NCBI RefSeq assembly: GCF_001612555.1 | Contig: NZ_CP015110.1 | Span: 496,001-560,000 of the forward strand | Source: Acinetobacter sp. TGL-Y2 | Lineage (GTDB): Bacteria > Pseudomonadota > Gammaproteobacteria > Pseudomonadales > Moraxellaceae | Reading direction: 5' to 3' | Length of the DNA: 64,000 nt | Program-made: the position numbers and the translations under genes | Notes under the pieces: model-generated | Told to the model about the DNA's origin: nothing | The model's input: the letters and a program-made list of their open reading frames with translations, nothing else | Databases searched by the model: none | In this document: positions 1 to 9,065 of the stretch, piece by piece | Layout of the letters: each line of letters opens with the position of its first letter | How positions within the stretch are numbered: the stretch's first letter is position 1

Positions 1-478
1 CGTGTTCGAGCACTTCACCTTTCCAAATGCCTTGGAAAATTTGCGGTAACGGATCTTCAGCATGTTGAACCAAAGCCAAAACGCAGACAAAACACGCTTC
101 AATCACTTCACTTTGTTTACGCAGTGGCTTTAAGTCGCGCAATAATTTGTCATTGTTGGCAGCATCATCACCATGCTCACCCGCATAACGTGCAGAGTAA
201 ATGCCTGGCGCCCCCCCTAAGACGGGGATACAAATTCCTGAGTCATCTGCAATGGCAGGTTTTCCTGAAATTTTAGCGGCATGGCGCGCTTTAATAATCG
301 CATTTTCAACAAAACTTAAACCGTCTTCAATTGCATCTTCAATGTTGAGTTTGCCTTGTGCAATCACTTCAACGGGAAGATTTAATTGCTCAAACAGCTT
401 TTCAAACTCTGCAATTTTGCCTTTATTGTTACTTGCCAGAACCAATGTGCCTTGAGATAACCAATCTGTAGATGCCAT
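1..478 (-). CDS. rdgB: RdgB/HAM1 dITP/XTP pyrophosphatase (3' end cut by window)
   Basis: Non-canonical purine NTP pyrophosphatase, which hydrolyses dITP and XTP to monophosphates and keeps deaminated purines out of DNA. I translated the first 159 codons; the family is about 200 residues long, so roughly the last fifth lies outside the window. Family signatures are visible: SNNKGK at 16-21 (triphosphate binding), ADDSG at 77-81 (catalytic Asp/Ser region) and GAPGIYSARYAG at 89-100. The ATG at 478 is the only start that yields the complete N-terminal strand. The gene is separated from the upstream sel1 gene by an intrinsic terminator, so it probably has its own promoter in the short gap. Confidence 0.93.
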   Translation of the reverse strand, partial: MASTDWLSQGTLVLASNNKGKIAEFEKLFEQLNLPVEVIAQGKLNIEDAIEDGLSFVENAIIKARHAAKISGKPAIADDSGICIPVLGGAPGIYSARYAGEHGDDAANNDKLLRDLKPLRKQSEVIEACFVCVLALVQHAEDPLPQIFQGIWKGEVLEH

Positions 479-541
479 AAAACTTTATCATTAAAACCAA
501 AGATTGGGCTTAGTGTAGCAAAGTTGTTTGGGATTTGAGGC

Positions 542-570
542 AATAAAAAAGCACCCGAAGGTGCATTTTT
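542..570 (-). terminator. Intrinsic terminator of the metX-metW-sel1 operon
   Basis: On the minus strand a GCACC/GGTGC stem with a TTCG loop is followed by six T residues, just past the sel1 stop codon. It ends the metX-metW-sel1 transcript before rdgB. Confidence 0.85.
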
Positions 571-597
571 AAAAGGACAGTCTAGCGACATTTGCAA

Positions 598-1191
598 TTA
601 CTGTGCTTGAATCCATTTGTCAGCACGATCACGTGCAGTACGAATTTGTTCAGGACTTAAGTTAGCAGCCAATGCGGTCTTTTTGGTTTCAGACATATTG
701 ATAACTTTATTGTCCAGCATGCCATCACGGGTCGAAAGTTCATACCACTGGTATGCACCCATGTAATTTTTCTTTTGCTCTTCCATCACAGCCAAGTTAA
801 AGCTGGCACGGTTATCGCCATGGCTGGCTGCTTTTTCAAAGTAAGCACGGGCAAGTGCTTCATTTTTAGAGACACCCATGCCGTCTGCGTACATACGACC
901 GACATTCAACTGTGCAGCTGAAATACCTTGATCAGCTGCCGCTTTGAACCATGTAAATGCTTGTTTTAAATCTTTGTTGATTTCTTTACCTTGCTGATAA
1001 TGATTGGCAAGATAAAATTGTGCAGCAGGTTGACCCGCTTTGGCAGCTCTTTGCAAATCAGCCACTGGCATACGTGAGTACTGTGCCGCCTGAGCCGAAA
1101 TTGATTGTTGCTGCTTTGGCACATAGTCCGCATGGACTTGAAGGCTTACTAACCCCAAAAATAAGGTACTGCCTAATAATTTTTTTTTCAT
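598..1191 (-). CDS. Secreted Sel1-repeat (TPR-like) protein
   Basis: Small exported protein of 197 residues. A signal peptide is visible at 1-21 (Lys-rich start, hydrophobic core, cleavage near VHA). Sel1-like helical repeats fill about 55-150, with signatures such as AAQFYLANHYQQG, AAQLNVGRMYADGMG and NRASFNLAVMEEQ. Such repeats are protein-interaction scaffolds; no catalytic residues are evident. The ATG overlaps the metW stop by four bases, so translation is coupled to metW, yet nothing in the protein points to methionine synthesis. I can support the fold and the export but not a specific role. Confidence 0.85.
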   Translation of the reverse strand: MKKKLLGSTLFLGLVSLQVHADYVPKQQQSISAQAAQYSRMPVADLQRAAKAGQPAAQFYLANHYQQGKEINKDLKQAFTWFKAAADQGISAAQLNVGRMYADGMGVSKNEALARAYFEKAASHGDNRASFNLAVMEEQKKNYMGAYQWYELSTRDGMLDNKVINMSETKKTALAANLSPEQIRTARDRADKWIQAQ

Positions 1192-1781
1192 AGAGCGCTC
1201 ACTCGATAAATAGCGACTTCACCAAACAAATTCGGAAGGTGCTTACTGAGTAAGCTACCTTGTTGATTTCCATTCACGGCAAGTCGGTCAATAATTTTGA
1301 TCTGATTTTCAGCACACAGTGCTTCAAAATCGCGAAAAGTGCATAGGTGGATATTGGGCGTGTTATACCACATATACGGCAATGCTTCTGAAACAGGCAT
1401 CTTTCCTTTAATGGCCAAGAAAGAACGCGTCTTCCAATGCGCAAAGTTAGGAAAAGTAATAATCGCTTGCTTCCCAACACGAACCATATCGCGCAAAAGC
1501 ACGTCTGGTGCGTCTACAGCTTGCAAAGCTTGTGCCATAACCACATAGTCAAACGACTGGTCAGCAAAGCGTCCCAAACCGAGGTTCAAGTCTTGTTGAA
1601 TGATATTTAACCCGCGACTGACGGCAATTGCAATCTTTTCCTGATCAATTTCGAGTCCATATGCTCGAATTTGATGTTTTTTCCCCATTTGTGACAGCAA
1701 TTCACCATCACCACAGCCCAAATCAAGCACACTTGAACCCGGTGTAATCCATTTGTCTGCTAACTGTTGATCAATACGCAT
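1188..1781 (-). CDS. metW: MetW, partner of MetX in methionine synthesis
   Basis: MetW family protein of 197 residues with a class I methyltransferase fold: the SAM-loop-like motif VLDLGCGDGELL lies near residue 20. It is always found beside metX in proteobacteria. From memory, work on Acinetobacter and related enzymes indicates that MetW is needed for the activity of the linked MetX acyltransferase. Here its ATG overlaps the metX stop (TAATG), and its own stop overlaps the start of the sel1 gene, so the three genes form one translationally coupled operon. Confidence 0.93.
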   Translation of the reverse strand: MRIDQQLADKWITPGSSVLDLGCGDGELLSQMGKKHQIRAYGLEIDQEKIAIAVSRGLNIIQQDLNLGLGRFADQSFDYVVMAQALQAVDAPDVLLRDMVRVGKQAIITFPNFAHWKTRSFLAIKGKMPVSEALPYMWYNTPNIHLCTFRDFEALCAENQIKIIDRLAVNGNQQGSLLSKHLPNLFGEVAIYRVSAL

Positions 1782-2941
1782 TAAACTGCCTCCTGAGCCG
1801 TAGTTTTCAAATGTTCAGGACCACCTAAAAATGCTCTTAAGGTTTTTACATAAAGCGGAATCGGGAATAAGAACGAGTCATGTCCTTGTTCTGCATCAAC
1901 ATCAATATAACTTACGGGCTTTTGACAGGTAATTAAGGCATCAACAATTTCTTGGGAACGCTGCGGGGTAAAGCGCCAATCTGTGGTAAATGACACCACT
2001 AAGAAACGACATTGGGTATTTGCCATCGCTTTAGTCAGAGAAAGCTCATACTCACGCGCGGGATCGAAATAGTCTAAAGCCTTGGTCATAATCAAATAGG
2101 TATTGGCGTCAAAGTTACGGCTGAACTGCTCACCTTGATAACGCAAATAACTTTCCACCTGAAATTCGACGTCAAAGCCATACATAAATTTACCGGACTT
2201 TAAGTCACGACCAAATTTTTGTTTCATGGCTTCTTCGGACAGGTAAGTGATATGACCGACCATACGTGCCAAAATTAAACCACGCTTTGGATAACTGTCA
2301 TTTTCCAAATAACGCCCATGATGAAAATCTGGATCAGATAAGATGGACTGACGTGCCACTTCGTTAAACGCAATATTTTGTGCAGACAATTTCGGCGCAC
2401 TGGCAATGATCACACAATTTTTTAAACGATCAGGATAATCCACCGACCACTGTAGTGCTTGCATACCACCGAGAGATCCACCAATCACCGCATACCAAGT
2501 ATCAATCCCTAAACGATCTGACAGCATCGCTTGGGTTTTTACCCAGTCACGTACTGTTACAAGTGGGAAATCTGGACCATACGGTCGATTTTCATTTTCC
2601 GGGTTTGGCGAGGTGGGACCCGTCGATCCGCTACAGCCACCAATATTATTCAGTGCCACCACAAAAAACTTAAGTGTGTCGATGGCTTTACCCGGGCCAA
2701 TGCAGGCATCCCACCAACCGACTTTTTTATCATCCTCATGATGATAACCCGCGGCATGATGATGTCCAGATAAGGCATGACAGATCAAAATGGCATTGGA
2801 TTTGTCCGAATTAAGCGTACCGTAAGTTTCGACCATAATATCAAAACAGGGAAGAATTCGACCACATTCTAACGCGAGTGGTTCTTCAAATTGGAACTTT
2901 TGTGGCTTTACTAAGCCCACGGAGTCAGCTGGAAAAGACAC
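1781..2941 (-). CDS. metX: MetX homoserine O-acyltransferase (probably O-succinyl)
   Basis: Alpha/beta-hydrolase enzyme that activates L-homoserine by acylation, the first committed step of methionine synthesis. The 386 residues match the family length. The nucleophile elbow GGSLGGMQ puts the catalytic Ser at 156; the His of the triad lies in EQGHDSFL near the C-terminus, and [12 protein letters not shown] lies at 54-65. The start is a GTG without an obvious ribosome site. Annotation pipelines often call such proteins acetyltransferases, but metW-linked MetX enzymes of Acinetobacter have been reported to use succinyl-CoA. That specificity is inferred from context here. Confidence 0.92.
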   Translation of the reverse strand: MSFPADSVGLVKPQKFQFEEPLALECGRILPCFDIMVETYGTLNSDKSNAILICHALSGHHHAAGYHHEDDKKVGWWDACIGPGKAIDTLKFFVVALNNIGGCSGSTGPTSPNPENENRPYGPDFPLVTVRDWVKTQAMLSDRLGIDTWYAVIGGSLGGMQALQWSVDYPDRLKNCVIIASAPKLSAQNIAFNEVARQSILSDPDFHHGRYLENDSYPKRGLILARMVGHITYLSEEAMKQKFGRDLKSGKFMYGFDVEFQVESYLRYQGEQFSRNFDANTYLIMTKALDYFDPAREYELSLTKAMANTQCRFLVVSFTTDWRFTPQRSQEIVDALITCQKPVSYIDVDAEQGHDSFLFPIPLYVKTLRAFLGGPEHLKTTAQEAV

Positions 2942-2971
2942 AGGATTGATTCGCCTTAAATCTTTAGTTTG

Positions 2972-3005
2972 AATAAATAAAAGGATACCACTTGAGGGTA
3001 TCCTT
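2972..3005 (-). terminator. Intrinsic terminator of leuA
   Basis: AAGGATACC and GGTATCCTT form a perfect nine-base stem with a seven-base loop, followed on the minus strand by TTATTTATT. It lies between leuA and metX and very close to the expected metX promoter. Confidence 0.8.
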
Positions 3006-3042
3006 CTAAAGTCATTTTAATGTTATTGCATATCGCAATTGC

Positions 3043-4740
3043 TTATACCGCTGCGCCTACAGCTTGCGCAGGGCTAAGTACACCTTGTGCGATCAAGCGG
3101 TTGGTGCTGGCAATAATCGCTTCAATGGATGAAGTGACAATATTGTCATGTACGCCTGCACCAAATGCAGACTTACCAGTGCCTTTGACTTGAAGTTCAA
3201 CCAAAGCCAAAGCTTTGGCATTTGCACCTGAACTGATGCTACGCTCTTCATAATTTAAGACATCAATAGGCAATTGAAGTGCATTTAATACCGCAGAAAT
3301 AGGACCATTACCTGCCCCGCGTAATTGCTGTGATTCACCATCGACTTCAACATTTAAAGTAATGACTTGGTTGCCATTTTCGTCTGACAAGCGATAGTTT
3401 TGAACGTTGTAAAAACCTTGTTTGGTATTTACATATTGTTCATTAAACAACGCCCAAATGTCTTGTGCAGTGACTTCTTTGGCTTGTTCATCCGTGACTT
3501 GTTGTACAGATTGAGAAAACTCAATTTGTAAACGACGCGGTAACACGACATTGTAATTTGACTCTAACAAATATGAAATTCCGCCTTTACCTGACTGTGA
3601 ATTCACGCGAATCACGGCATCATAATCACGACCTAAATCTTTAGGGTCGATGGGTAAGTAGGGCATATCCCACATGTCTTGGTTCTTTTGGAACTCAAAA
3701 CCTTTCTTGATTGCATCTTGATGCGAACCTGAGAATGCGGTGAAGACCAAATCACCCGCATACGGATGACGTGGATGAACAGGTAAACCTGTACACTCTT
3801 CAATGGTGGCAATAATTTCATTGATATTTGAGAAATCAAGTTCAGGCGCAACACCTTGGGTATACATATTCAATGCAATCGCTGCAACGTCCACGTTACC
3901 TGTACGCTCGCCATTGCCAAACACACAACCTTCAACACGATCCGCACCCGCCATAATGGCAAGTTCAGAAGCCGCAATTCCACAGCCACGATCATTATGA
4001 CAATGAACCGAAATGATCACGCCATCACGACGCTCAATATTGCGGTGCATCCATTCGATTTGATCGGCATACACATGTGGGCCTGAAACTTCCACGGTTG
4101 CAGGTAAATTCAAGATCACTTTATTGGTGGGTGACGCTTCCCAAATTTCAGTCACTGCATCACAGACTTCTTTTGCAACTTCAAGTTCAGTTGCTGTAAA
4201 GCATTCTGGGCTGTACTGGAAAATGAATTCTGTTGCAGGGTATTGAGCAGCATATTCTTTGACTTTTTCAGCGGCATTCACTGCAAGTTTCTTCGCACCG
4301 GCAACATCAACATTCAAAACTTTTTCACGGAAGGTCGGTGAGTTTGAATTGTAAATATGCACGATGGCACGTTTAGCGCCTTGCAATGATTCAAAGGTAC
4401 GTTTAATCAAATGATCACGCGCTTGTACCAAAACTTCGATATAAACATCATCTGGAATATGATTCTCTTCAATCAATTTACGCGTGAAATCAAAGTCGAT
4501 TTGTGATGCAGAAGGAAAGCCAATTTCAATATGTTTAAAGCCAATTTTGACCAACATTTGGAACATTTTAAACTTTTGTTCAATGTCCATTGGTTCGAAA
4601 ATTGCTTGGTTACCATCTCGCAGGTCGGTACTCATCCAAATTGGCGCTTTATTGATTTCATTATTTGGCCATTGGCGGTCGGGCAAGTCTACACGTTGAT
4701 ACATGCGACGATATTTTTTACTTGGATCTGCCAACATCAT
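3043..4740 (-). CDS. leuA: 2-isopropylmalate synthase, LeuA2 type
   Basis: Condenses acetyl-CoA with 2-oxoisovalerate, the first committed step of leucine synthesis, in the cytosol. At 565 residues it matches the longer class found in Pseudomonas and Corynebacterium. The HMGL-like TIM barrel begins with STDLRDGNQAI at 37-47, and the metal-binding motif HCHNDRG sits near 246. The C-terminal third (about 430-555) is the allosteric leucine-binding domain, including RGAGNGPISAVLNAL. Two ATGs lie side by side; the first is preceded by a good AAGGAGT site and is used here. The gene stands alone, with a terminator behind it. Confidence 0.96.
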   Translation of the reverse strand: MMLADPSKKYRRMYQRVDLPDRQWPNNEINKAPIWMSTDLRDGNQAIFEPMDIEQKFKMFQMLVKIGFKHIEIGFPSASQIDFDFTRKLIEENHIPDDVYIEVLVQARDHLIKRTFESLQGAKRAIVHIYNSNSPTFREKVLNVDVAGAKKLAVNAAEKVKEYAAQYPATEFIFQYSPECFTATELEVAKEVCDAVTEIWEASPTNKVILNLPATVEVSGPHVYADQIEWMHRNIERRDGVIISVHCHNDRGCGIAASELAIMAGADRVEGCVFGNGERTGNVDVAAIALNMYTQGVAPELDFSNINEIIATIEECTGLPVHPRHPYAGDLVFTAFSGSHQDAIKKGFEFQKNQDMWDMPYLPIDPKDLGRDYDAVIRVNSQSGKGGISYLLESNYNVVLPRRLQIEFSQSVQQVTDEQAKEVTAQDIWALFNEQYVNTKQGFYNVQNYRLSDENGNQVITLNVEVDGESQQLRGAGNGPISAVLNALQLPIDVLNYEERSISSGANAKALALVELQVKGTGKSAFGAGVHDNIVTSSIEAIIASTNRLIAQGVLSPAQAVGAAV

Positions 4741-5108
4741 GAGATAACTCCTTGCGTCGTATGCGTTGCTCGAATCTTGGGTAAAGGCAGCGCGCTACAA
4801 AGATAGATTGTGTCTATTTTAGCCATTTACAAGCATTGTTTAGGTCGGTATTGATTTAATATAAATCTTTAAATTTATATGATTTAGCTTTACCAAAGGT
4901 ATTCTTGTAAATTTATAGCTTAAAGTTTAATCCAGCTGAGCCGAAAAGTTTTTCCTATTTCTATAGATTTTAGTCGTATCTTAATAAAGTATTTCTTATA
5001 TATGTAGCTTAGTGAAAAATATTTTCAGTATTTAGCTTTTGGTTTTATTTATTTTTCGAAATTAAGCTAATAGCATCGAATTTATTGCTTTTAATGATTG
5101 CGCTCGAA
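4741..5108. other. AT-rich gap upstream of leuA
   Basis: This 368-base stretch lies between leuA and the hydroxylase gene, both leftward. It must hold the leuA promoter and leader, but I see no strong -10/-35 pair, no leucine-rich leader peptide and no attenuator hairpin. Only the ribosome site AAGGAGT beside the leuA start is clear. No other gene was found. Confidence 0.5.
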
Positions 5109-5792
5109 TTAGAGTTCAGCCCATTTTCGCATCAGATTGTGGTACATGCTGGTCAGTTTAATCACTTCTGCATGCTGATCTCCCAGTTCAAGACGTAACT
5201 TTTGTATGCTTTGATCCAAATTAAAGAGCATGAAACGGTCTGCATCATCACGGATCATGCTTTGCACCCAAAAAAATGAGGCAATACGACAACCTGATGT
5301 AATGGCAGTAACTTCGTGCACACTGGTCGAGGGATAGAGAATCATATCGCCCGCAGGTAGTTTGACTTCATGGTAGCCATAAGTGTCTTCAACCACGAGT
5401 TCACCGCCTTCATATTCTTCAGGTTCACTTAAAAAGACCGTACAAGATAAATCGGTACGTAGGCGGTCATTACTACCACGAATACGACGGATGGAATTAT
5501 CAACATGAAAACCAAAAGCTTCATTTTGTTCATAGCGATTGAACAAGGGCGGAATAATATCGAGTGGAATTGCTGCGGATAAAAATAGGGGATGCTGACC
5601 CAGCGATTCTAAAATAAGTGTACTCAGGTGATGAGTGAGGGGATGGTCTTCAGCCAATTGTTGGTTTTGTTTGACTGCAGCAGAAAGTGTTCCAGCAGTG
5701 ACTTTTCCATTGACCCATTCGACTTTAGCCATTTCGTCGCGAAAGTATTGAACTTGTTCTTTGCTGAGTACGTTGGGAATATGATGAATCAC
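5109..5792 (-). CDS. piuC: PiuC/YbiX-type PKHD 2-oxoglutarate Fe(II) hydroxylase
   Basis: Member of the Fe(II)/2-oxoglutarate dioxygenase family (PKHD type) usually paired with TonB receptors for catecholate siderophores. The 227 residues contain the iron facial triad: H96 and D98 in GFHVDN and H159 in SVHEV. R169 in GCRIASFF is the probable 2-oxoglutarate ligand. The substrate of the family is not firmly known. The start is a GTG preceded by AGGTG. It lies 91 bp downstream of the TonB receptor gene on the same strand with a terminator-like hairpin between them, so it may be partly uncoupled from the receptor transcript. Confidence 0.9.
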   Translation of the reverse strand: MIHHIPNVLSKEQVQYFRDEMAKVEWVNGKVTAGTLSAAVKQNQQLAEDHPLTHHLSTLILESLGQHPLFLSAAIPLDIIPPLFNRYEQNEAFGFHVDNSIRRIRGSNDRLRTDLSCTVFLSEPEEYEGGELVVEDTYGYHEVKLPAGDMILYPSTSVHEVTAITSGCRIASFFWVQSMIRDDADRFMLFNLDQSIQKLRLELGDQHAEVIKLTSMYHNLMRKWAEL

Positions 5793-5823
5793 GTTGGCAC
5801 CTACACTGAATATTTATTGTGAA

Positions 5824-5852
5824 TATAAAAATAGCCTCATTATGAGGCTATT
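5824..5852 (-). terminator. Terminator behind the TonB receptor gene
   Basis: AATAGCCTCA and TGAGGCTATT form a perfect ten-base stem with a three-base loop; on the minus strand TTTTATATT follows. It sits between the receptor gene and piuC and should limit read-through. Confidence 0.75.
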
Positions 5853-5883
5853 CAATCTCCTTTTTAAAGCGCGTATTTAAAGC

Positions 5884-8193
5884 TTAGAATTTAAAATTCG
5901 CTGATAACACGGCGCTACGACCTTCTGCTTCAGTGGCATAGTGTGAAGAGTAAGCCTTATTAAAGTATCGAACGTCTGATAAGTTGTTGACGTTGAGCTG
6001 TAGATCCACATTTTTGTTGACATTATAACGCGCCATCGCATCGTAACGAACATAACCAGGTACGAATTTAGTATTGGCTGCATTGCCATAGACTTTGTCC
6101 ATTGCAATTGCGCCTACGCCTAAGTTCAGTTGTGGTAGTACTTGATATGTTGTCCATAATGTTGCGGAGTTTTTAGCAACGTTTTGAACTTGATTACCTT
6201 CATTTGTTTCTTTTGGACCATCATCAACCAATTCACTGTCCAAATACGTATATCCAGCTGAAACTGCCCATTTTTTCGTAATGTTACCATTTACACCCAG
6301 TTCAAGGCCGTCAACTCGAGTTTCACCGATATTGCGTGTAAAACCATCTGTGGTGACCGCACGTGTATTTTCTTTTTCAGTACGGAAGATTGCAGCAGTT
6401 AAATTTAACTTTTCATTGAACAAATCCCATTTTGTCCCAATCTCATAGGTTTTGACTTCTTCTGGTTTGAGATTATTGATAGCACGTGCTTGGTCTTCAG
6501 TCGTGTTACGACCTGGAGCGCCTATCGCTTCTGAACCGTCACCACCATCGACTCCAACAGGATTGGCTGAAGTTGCATAACTGACATAAATTGAACCATT
6601 TTCGACAGGTTTGAACGTTAAACCAGCTTGGTAGTTAAAGAAGTCTGAGTCACTATCAAGCTTAAGTAGATCGCCTTCTTGAACTTTATTACTGGTGACA
6701 TTACTGTTTAAAGCCCCGTAAGTCATGACCTGTTCGGTTTCAAATTTATCCCAACGAACGCCAAGGTCGAGTATCCATTGTGGATTGAATTCGATACTGT
6801 CAAGGAAATAAATCGAAGTTGATTGAGATTCAATATTGTATTGATCTGCCCCTTGAGTGCTGAGCGAGCCTTCAAAAGGGTACTGGTTTGGATTATTTAC
6901 ACTGATACAACCTGGGCCAGTAGAATTAACATCGCCTGAGCATGGGTAAGCAGTACCTGTAGCATCTTTACCATTGATAATATATTGGGTACGGTCTGTT
7001 TCTTGGTCTGAGTACTCAGCTCCTAAGTTGAAACTATGCTTAAGATTTCCAGTGTTAAATTTTCCTGTCAATGCGAGTTGATCTGTTAAAGATGTCGTAT
7101 CTGAAACTCGAGAATTGGCACGTGCCCATACATTACCTGTTAAGGCACCTGAAGCAGTATCGTAGATATTTCCTTTTGAATCATCTGGATTGGTCCAAAG
7201 ATAATCATTCTTAGAATTGTTATATACAGCTGTATTGCTCAAGGTAAGATTGTCTGTCAGATCATGTTCTAACTTTATCGTACCAATTTGATTTTCCTGT
7301 TTTTGAAAATCACGATCTTTCCAGCCATAATAAATGCCTTGTTTAATATCGATAGGCTTACCATTGCCGTTTAAGTTTGCATTGGCATTTGTTGCAGCAA
7401 AGGGATTGTTATACGGAATACCAGAATCAGGAATATCGTCTGATTTTAAATAATAATAACTTAAGGTTGCACGTGTTGCTGTATCAAGACCAAAGCTGAT
7501 ACTGGGCGCAATACCTGCACGTTTGTATTCAGCACCATCATGTTGACCCGCTTTTTCATTTTGATGACCCAGTACGGCAACACGAGCCGCAATTCCATTT
7601 CCAAAATCTTTGTTACCATCTAAAGTGATACGCGCATACGCATCTGTACCACCGCCCACAGATCCTTCTAAAAAGTCACCTTGTTTTGCAACTTTAGAAA
7701 TCATGTTAATGCTACCGCCAGTGCTACCTGCCCCGCCTAGAGCTGATGCTGAACCTTTGGTCACTTCCACTTGTTCAATGGCAAACATTTCGCGGTTTTG
7801 TGATGTTGAATTGCGAACGCCGTCGACATACATCGAACTTTCAGAGTTATAACCTCGAATAAAAGGACGATCCCCATTCGGATTACCGCCTTCACCAGCG
7901 CCTAAGGTAATACCAGGCACTGTGCGTAAAGCATCACTTAAAGTTGTTACTTGAGTGTCTTGAATCAGTTGTTTCGAAATGACCGATACTGACTTTGGCG
8001 TATCAAGAAGAGGAGCAACAAATTTGCTGTTTGCAGATTTATCTACTTTTAAGCTTTGTTCTGCGTCTGCTTTAGTTTGAATTGTATCAAGTTGGGTCAC
8101 CTGATTTTGAGCCATTGCGTTCCCAGCAATCAGTGAGAGTGAAGACACAATCGCAGATGATACGATTTTCTTACGGGTTTTGATGAAGGTCAT
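5884..8193 (-). CDS. fiu: TonB-dependent catecholate siderophore receptor (Fiu-like)
   Basis: Outer-membrane receptor that imports ferric siderophores with energy from TonB-ExbB-ExbD. The reading frame is open to 8289, but the signal peptide MTFIKTRKKIVSSAIVSSLS begins at 8193, ending near AMAQ, so I start there (769 residues). The plug domain spans about 60-165, with DTPKSVSVISKQLIQD, FIRGYNSESSMYVDGVRN and the GGSINMISK segment. The rest is the 22-strand barrel, ending in the usual aromatic residue (NFKF). Association with piuC matches the Fiu/PiuA branch of catecholate receptors. A Fur-box-like site lies in the leader. The exact ligand cannot be read from the sequence. Confidence 0.9.
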   Translation of the reverse strand: MTFIKTRKKIVSSAIVSSLSLIAGNAMAQNQVTQLDTIQTKADAEQSLKVDKSANSKFVAPLLDTPKSVSVISKQLIQDTQVTTLSDALRTVPGITLGAGEGGNPNGDRPFIRGYNSESSMYVDGVRNSTSQNREMFAIEQVEVTKGSASALGGAGSTGGSINMISKVAKQGDFLEGSVGGGTDAYARITLDGNKDFGNGIAARVAVLGHQNEKAGQHDGAEYKRAGIAPSISFGLDTATRATLSYYYLKSDDIPDSGIPYNNPFAATNANANLNGNGKPIDIKQGIYYGWKDRDFQKQENQIGTIKLEHDLTDNLTLSNTAVYNNSKNDYLWTNPDDSKGNIYDTASGALTGNVWARANSRVSDTTSLTDQLALTGKFNTGNLKHSFNLGAEYSDQETDRTQYIINGKDATGTAYPCSGDVNSTGPGCISVNNPNQYPFEGSLSTQGADQYNIESQSTSIYFLDSIEFNPQWILDLGVRWDKFETEQVMTYGALNSNVTSNKVQEGDLLKLDSDSDFFNYQAGLTFKPVENGSIYVSYATSANPVGVDGGDGSEAIGAPGRNTTEDQARAINNLKPEEVKTYEIGTKWDLFNEKLNLTAAIFRTEKENTRAVTTDGFTRNIGETRVDGLELGVNGNITKKWAVSAGYTYLDSELVDDGPKETNEGNQVQNVAKNSATLWTTYQVLPQLNLGVGAIAMDKVYGNAANTKFVPGYVRYDAMARYNVNKNVDLQLNVNNLSDVRYFNKAYSSHYATEAEGRSAVLSANFKF

Positions 8194-8579
8194 TTCTAAC
8201 TCAAAATAGGCATTGTGAATTTGTATGCGAATAGTAATGATTCTTGTTATAAATCGCACCAATGATGCATTGGATTTATCGTTCAACAATTAGATAATTA
8301 ATTATAATACAAATGTAATAACATAATACTGTTAATTTAAGTTTATGATTATAATAGATATTCTAAAAAACTTACAATTGTTGAAATTTGATTGGGATTT
8401 TGAATGCATGAAGTTTTGGTCATTACAATGTCTCATTTGACATCGTCAACTAGGCGCTGAACTTTACATGTTTAATATGAAATTTACTTGATCATACTAA
8501 ATCATCATTTTTAACAATGAAATAAAATTAATAATTGAAGATATTTAAAAATAGAGTTAAAAAAATAATCAATACTATA
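8194..8579. other. Regulatory gap upstream of the TonB receptor gene, up to the IS
   Basis: AT-rich stretch of 386 bases. It holds the Fur-like site and, next to it, the perfect 6-3-6 palindrome CCAATGATGCATTGG at 8259-8273. A TATAAT-like -10 lies on the minus strand near 8300, with no good -35. The insertion sequence begins at 8580, so DNA originally further upstream has been displaced. No gene seen. Confidence 0.5.
8233..8251 (-). promoter_or_regulatory. Probable Fur box upstream of the TonB receptor gene
   Basis: On the minus strand TATAACAAGAATCATTACT matches 13 of 19 positions of the classical Fur consensus; the right half AATCATTA is intact. It lies about 40 bases before the receptor start, where iron-bound Fur would block transcription. 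Expected for this gene family but not proven. Confidence 0.55.
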
Positions 8580-8594
8580 GACTTCTTTCATAAG

Positions 8595-9065
8595 TCATTT
8601 TTTATTCAGCTCCATGTTGTAAATTCCAGCAATTAAATTGAATCTTAAGCCCAGTCTTTTTCCACGGTTACGATATCGCTCAGCAAGAATTTTGAAAGTT
8701 TTCAAACTACCAAATATATGCTCAATGCCAATTCTCCTTTTATTGATTTCTTGATTATACATTTTTAGCTCAGGATCCAGTTTGCAGCGCTTTTTTGCTT
8801 TTAATGGCAATAGGCTATTCGCATATACTGCATAAATCCCTTGATAGCCTTTATCTGCAAGAATGAAGGCACCTATAGGAATCTGATTCAAGTTACGTTT
8901 GAAGAGTTCAAAATCATGTACAGCACCACGACTCGTGCATAAACTTAGAATTTTCTGAGTCTTATAATGAATGATGGCTTGAACTTTGAAAGTATGTGCC
9001 TTCTTCTTCCCACTATAGCTTTTCTTCTGTTTTTTTAGGCCTTTGTATTGTAATTTCTGTGGCAT
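8595..9065 (-). CDS. IS5-family transposase, C-terminal frame (orfB)
   Basis: Carries the rest of the catalytic core: YSGKKKAHTFKVQ, the second Asp in ILADKGYQG and the Glu in RIGIEHIFGSLK. It overlaps orfA and has no convincing start of its own, so it is probably made only as an orfA-orfB fusion across the A7 tract. It ends 15 bases inside the element end. Confidence 0.85.
   Translation of the reverse strand: MPQKLQYKGLKKQKKSYSGKKKAHTFKVQAIIHYKTQKILSLCTSRGAVHDFELFKRNLNQIPIGAFILADKGYQGIYAVYANSLLPLKAKKRCKLDPELKMYNQEINKRRIGIEHIFGSLKTFKILAERYRNRGKRLGLRFNLIAGIYNMELNKK

Noticed and set aside
382..597. 71-codon frame over the start of rdgB
   Set aside because: It overlaps rdgB in another frame; rdgB has all family motifs.
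2942..3042. Riboswitch or leader considered before metX
   Set aside because: The gap is only about 100 bases and is filled by the leuA terminator; no SAM-riboswitch-like structure is visible.
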